Shown one piece after another: positions 62,748 through 64,000 of a DNA stretch of 64,000 bases. Position 1 is the stretch's first letter. Each line of letters starts with the position of its first letter. The notes under the pieces were generated by a model. That model saw only the letters and a program-made list of their open reading frames with translations, was not told where the DNA came from and searched no databases. The DNA is from an uncultured Odoribacter sp. (GTDB lineage: Bacteria; Bacteroidota; Bacteroidia; Bacteroidales; Marinifilaceae). The stretch spans positions 1-64,000 of the forward strand of contig UQTM01000007.1 in NCBI GenBank assembly GCA_900544025.1, given 5' to 3'. A program made the translations under genes and the position numbers.

Positions 62748-63827
62748 ATGCTAAGTTTATTATCGGACGAATTAAGATTGGTATTATCCATGGCAGTTGC
62801 TCTGTTAATTGGCTGGAATATTCGTATGCCGGTTTTTAAGATGGCAATTCTTAAGGATTTTGTAGATAAACCCAATCAGCGTTCTTCTCATAAAGGAAGT
62901 GTTCCTAACATTGGAGGTATTGTTGTATTTTTAGCATTTTTATGTTCGTTTTTATTGTTTGTCCGATTCTCTGAAAGAAGTGAATTTCAATATATTCTTT
63001 TAGGGGCTATTCTTATTTTTCTTATCGGAATATACGATGATCTTTTGGAGATATCCCCTCGAAAGAAAGTAAAAGGAGAGATGTTGGGAGTGCTGGTGTT
63101 ATTGGTCGGAGGCGGTTTTTATCTGACTAATCTGCACGGTTTGCTGGGAATTTACGACATTACTCCCTGGATTGGCTTACCGTTAACTTTTATCGGGCTT
63201 GTCGGGTTGATCAATGCCATAAATCTAATCGATGGAATCGACGGTTTGTGTTCCGGTATCGCTTTAATGGATTGCTTATTTTTCGGAATATGGTTTTATC
63301 TCAGCGGCAACGTTGAATATGCTTTATTGTGTGGCGTATTGAGTGCCGCAATCATTCCTTTCTTTTTTATAAATGTGTTTGGGAAACGTTCTAAAATGTT
63401 TATGGGGGATTCCGGGGCTTTAATGGTCGGATTTCTGTTGGGAGTAATGGCCATTAAATTTTGTGAGGTAGATGTTCATCTGGGAGCCACTTGTGCCGTT
63501 AAAGCTGCTCCCGCCGTGGTGTTCAGTGTATTGGCTATTCCGGTTTTAGACACATTGAGATTATTTGCTTCCCGTTGGATGCGTGGTAAGTCTCCTTTTG
63601 CACCGGATAAACGTCATTTTCATCATAAGTTGCTGGTAATCTATAAGGGAGTTCATAAAAAAGCAACTTTTACTCTTTTATTCTTTAATTTTTTATTTGT
63701 CATCTTGGGAGTAATAGGACGTAACTGGCCTAACGAATTATTGATTCTGGTGGATATCGCGTTCTTTATTATTCTGTTTTATGTTGTAAATTTTTTGGCA
63801 AAACGTATTCAGGCAAAGAAAGCTTGA
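62748..63827 (+). CDS. WecA/TagO-type undecaprenyl-phosphate glycosyl-1-phosphate transferase
   Basis: The 359-residue integral membrane protein has about ten helices and the MraY/WecA signature: DKPNQRSSHKGSVPNIGG, the Asp pair in GIYDDLLEISPRKKVKGE, NLIDGIDGLCSG, GDSGALMVG and DKRHFHHKLL. It attaches the first sugar phosphate (often GlcNAc-1-P) to undecaprenyl phosphate, starting polysaccharide assembly in the inner membrane. Unlike MraY, it is placed in a surface-polysaccharide locus, after the export and chain-length genes. The donor sugar is not readable from sequence. Confidence 0.93.
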   Translation: MLSLLSDELRLVLSMAVALLIGWNIRMPVFKMAILKDFVDKPNQRSSHKGSVPNIGGIVVFLAFLCSFLLFVRFSERSEFQYILLGAILIFLIGIYDDLLEISPRKKVKGEMLGVLVLLVGGGFYLTNLHGLLGIYDITPWIGLPLTFIGLVGLINAINLIDGIDGLCSGIALMDCLFFGIWFYLSGNVEYALLCGVLSAAIIPFFFINVFGKRSKMFMGDSGALMVGFLLGVMAIKFCEVDVHLGATCAVKAAPAVVFSVLAIPVLDTLRLFASRWMRGKSPFAPDKRHFHHKLLVIYKGVHKKATFTLLFFNFLFVILGVIGRNWPNELLILVDIAFFIILFYVVNFLAKRIQAKKA

Positions 63828-63989
63828 TCGTGGAATATTAAGAATCTTTTCCTGTACACTTGATGTCAGATTATTTTGTACTTGCGCAGTATTGATACTC
63901 CCCGTATAAGTCTTCAAAATAGTTTCCCGAATGATTGTTGAATCTGGGTGTTGGGGAAATTTGTAATAAAATAAAATGATAACGATTAT

Positions 63990-64000
63990 ATGAAAGGTAT
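63990..64000 (+). CDS. First codons of a gene cut by the window edge
   Basis: ATG AAA GGT AT at the edge reads Met-Lys-Gly-(Ile or Met). Glucose-1-phosphate thymidylyltransferases (RfbA) often begin MKGI, which would suit this locus, but three residues cannot prove it. No stop is possible to check. Confidence 0.3.

Noticed and set aside
1..64000. CRISPR array, insertion sequence or rRNA operon
   Set aside because: No regularly spaced repeats, transposase motifs or rRNA sequence were recognised in reading the window.

Overview
The window is chromosomal DNA from a member of the Bacteroidales. The grounds are phylum-specific genes (a UpxY-type antiterminator, a GldF/GldG-type ABC component, DUF4831 and DUF2795 proteins, a CHU_C-type sorting domain) and repeated use of the Bacteroidetes sigma-ABfr promoter form (TTTG or ATTG, about 19 nt, then TAnnTTTG). 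Methylmalonyl-CoA epimerase, a KamA-type enzyme and a mid-40s GC impression would fit the Odoribacter/Butyricimonas group, but that placement is a guess.

Layout. Positions 1-256 hold a methylmalonyl-CoA epimerase cut by the window edge. After a 540-bp non-coding stretch come a small membrane protein (797-1222), Xaa-Pro aminopeptidase (1405-2793) and a 2385-residue secreted protein with about 18 Ig-like repeats and a gliding-motility-type C-terminus (2907-10064). Next are an SPFH protein with a small ribbon-helix-helix protein, dnaN, a DnaQ-type exonuclease and a fused GldF-GldG protein. A three-gene RND efflux operon fills 16365-21815. On the minus strand follow an NhaC-type antiporter, a long KamA-type radical SAM enzyme and two tandem lipoprotein paralogues.

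26968-30105 is an isolated 1045-residue gene resembling virion stabilization proteins of Bacteroidetes phages. It lies at the 3' side of a tRNA-Arg. Two translationally coupled AraC-type regulators, a predicted small RNA (about 32353-32500), a flavin reductase, tRNA-Gln and a POT-family peptide transporter come next. 35365-43435 carries NAD(P)HX repair, a DUF4831 protein, a ClC channel, a cation diffusion facilitator, a DUF2795 protein and a GH20 hexosaminidase. 43490-53188 holds an AddB-like nuclease, nitroreductase, FAH-like protein, acyl-CoA ligase and a DPP-IV-like peptidase followed by PepD (a likely peptide-utilisation operon, functionally linked to the POT transporter and PepP).

The right end (53375-64000) starts with tgt and an LptF/G permease, then an RNA pseudouridine synthase with a 200-residue Arg/Asn/Gly-rich tail whose stop codon overlaps the start of UpxY. 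UpxY leads into a surface-polysaccharide locus: an SLBB export protein, two Wzz-type chain-length proteins, a WecA-type initiating glycosyl-phosphate transferase, and the first bases of another gene.

Most likely to repay a second look are the giant Ig-repeat protein with an internal multi-domain duplication, the predicted small RNA with its own promoter and long closing stem, the orphan phage-like gene beside the tRNA, the kamA-nhaC pair, and the coupling of UpxY to the pseudouridine synthase. No CRISPR array, transposase, integrase or rRNA gene was recognised.
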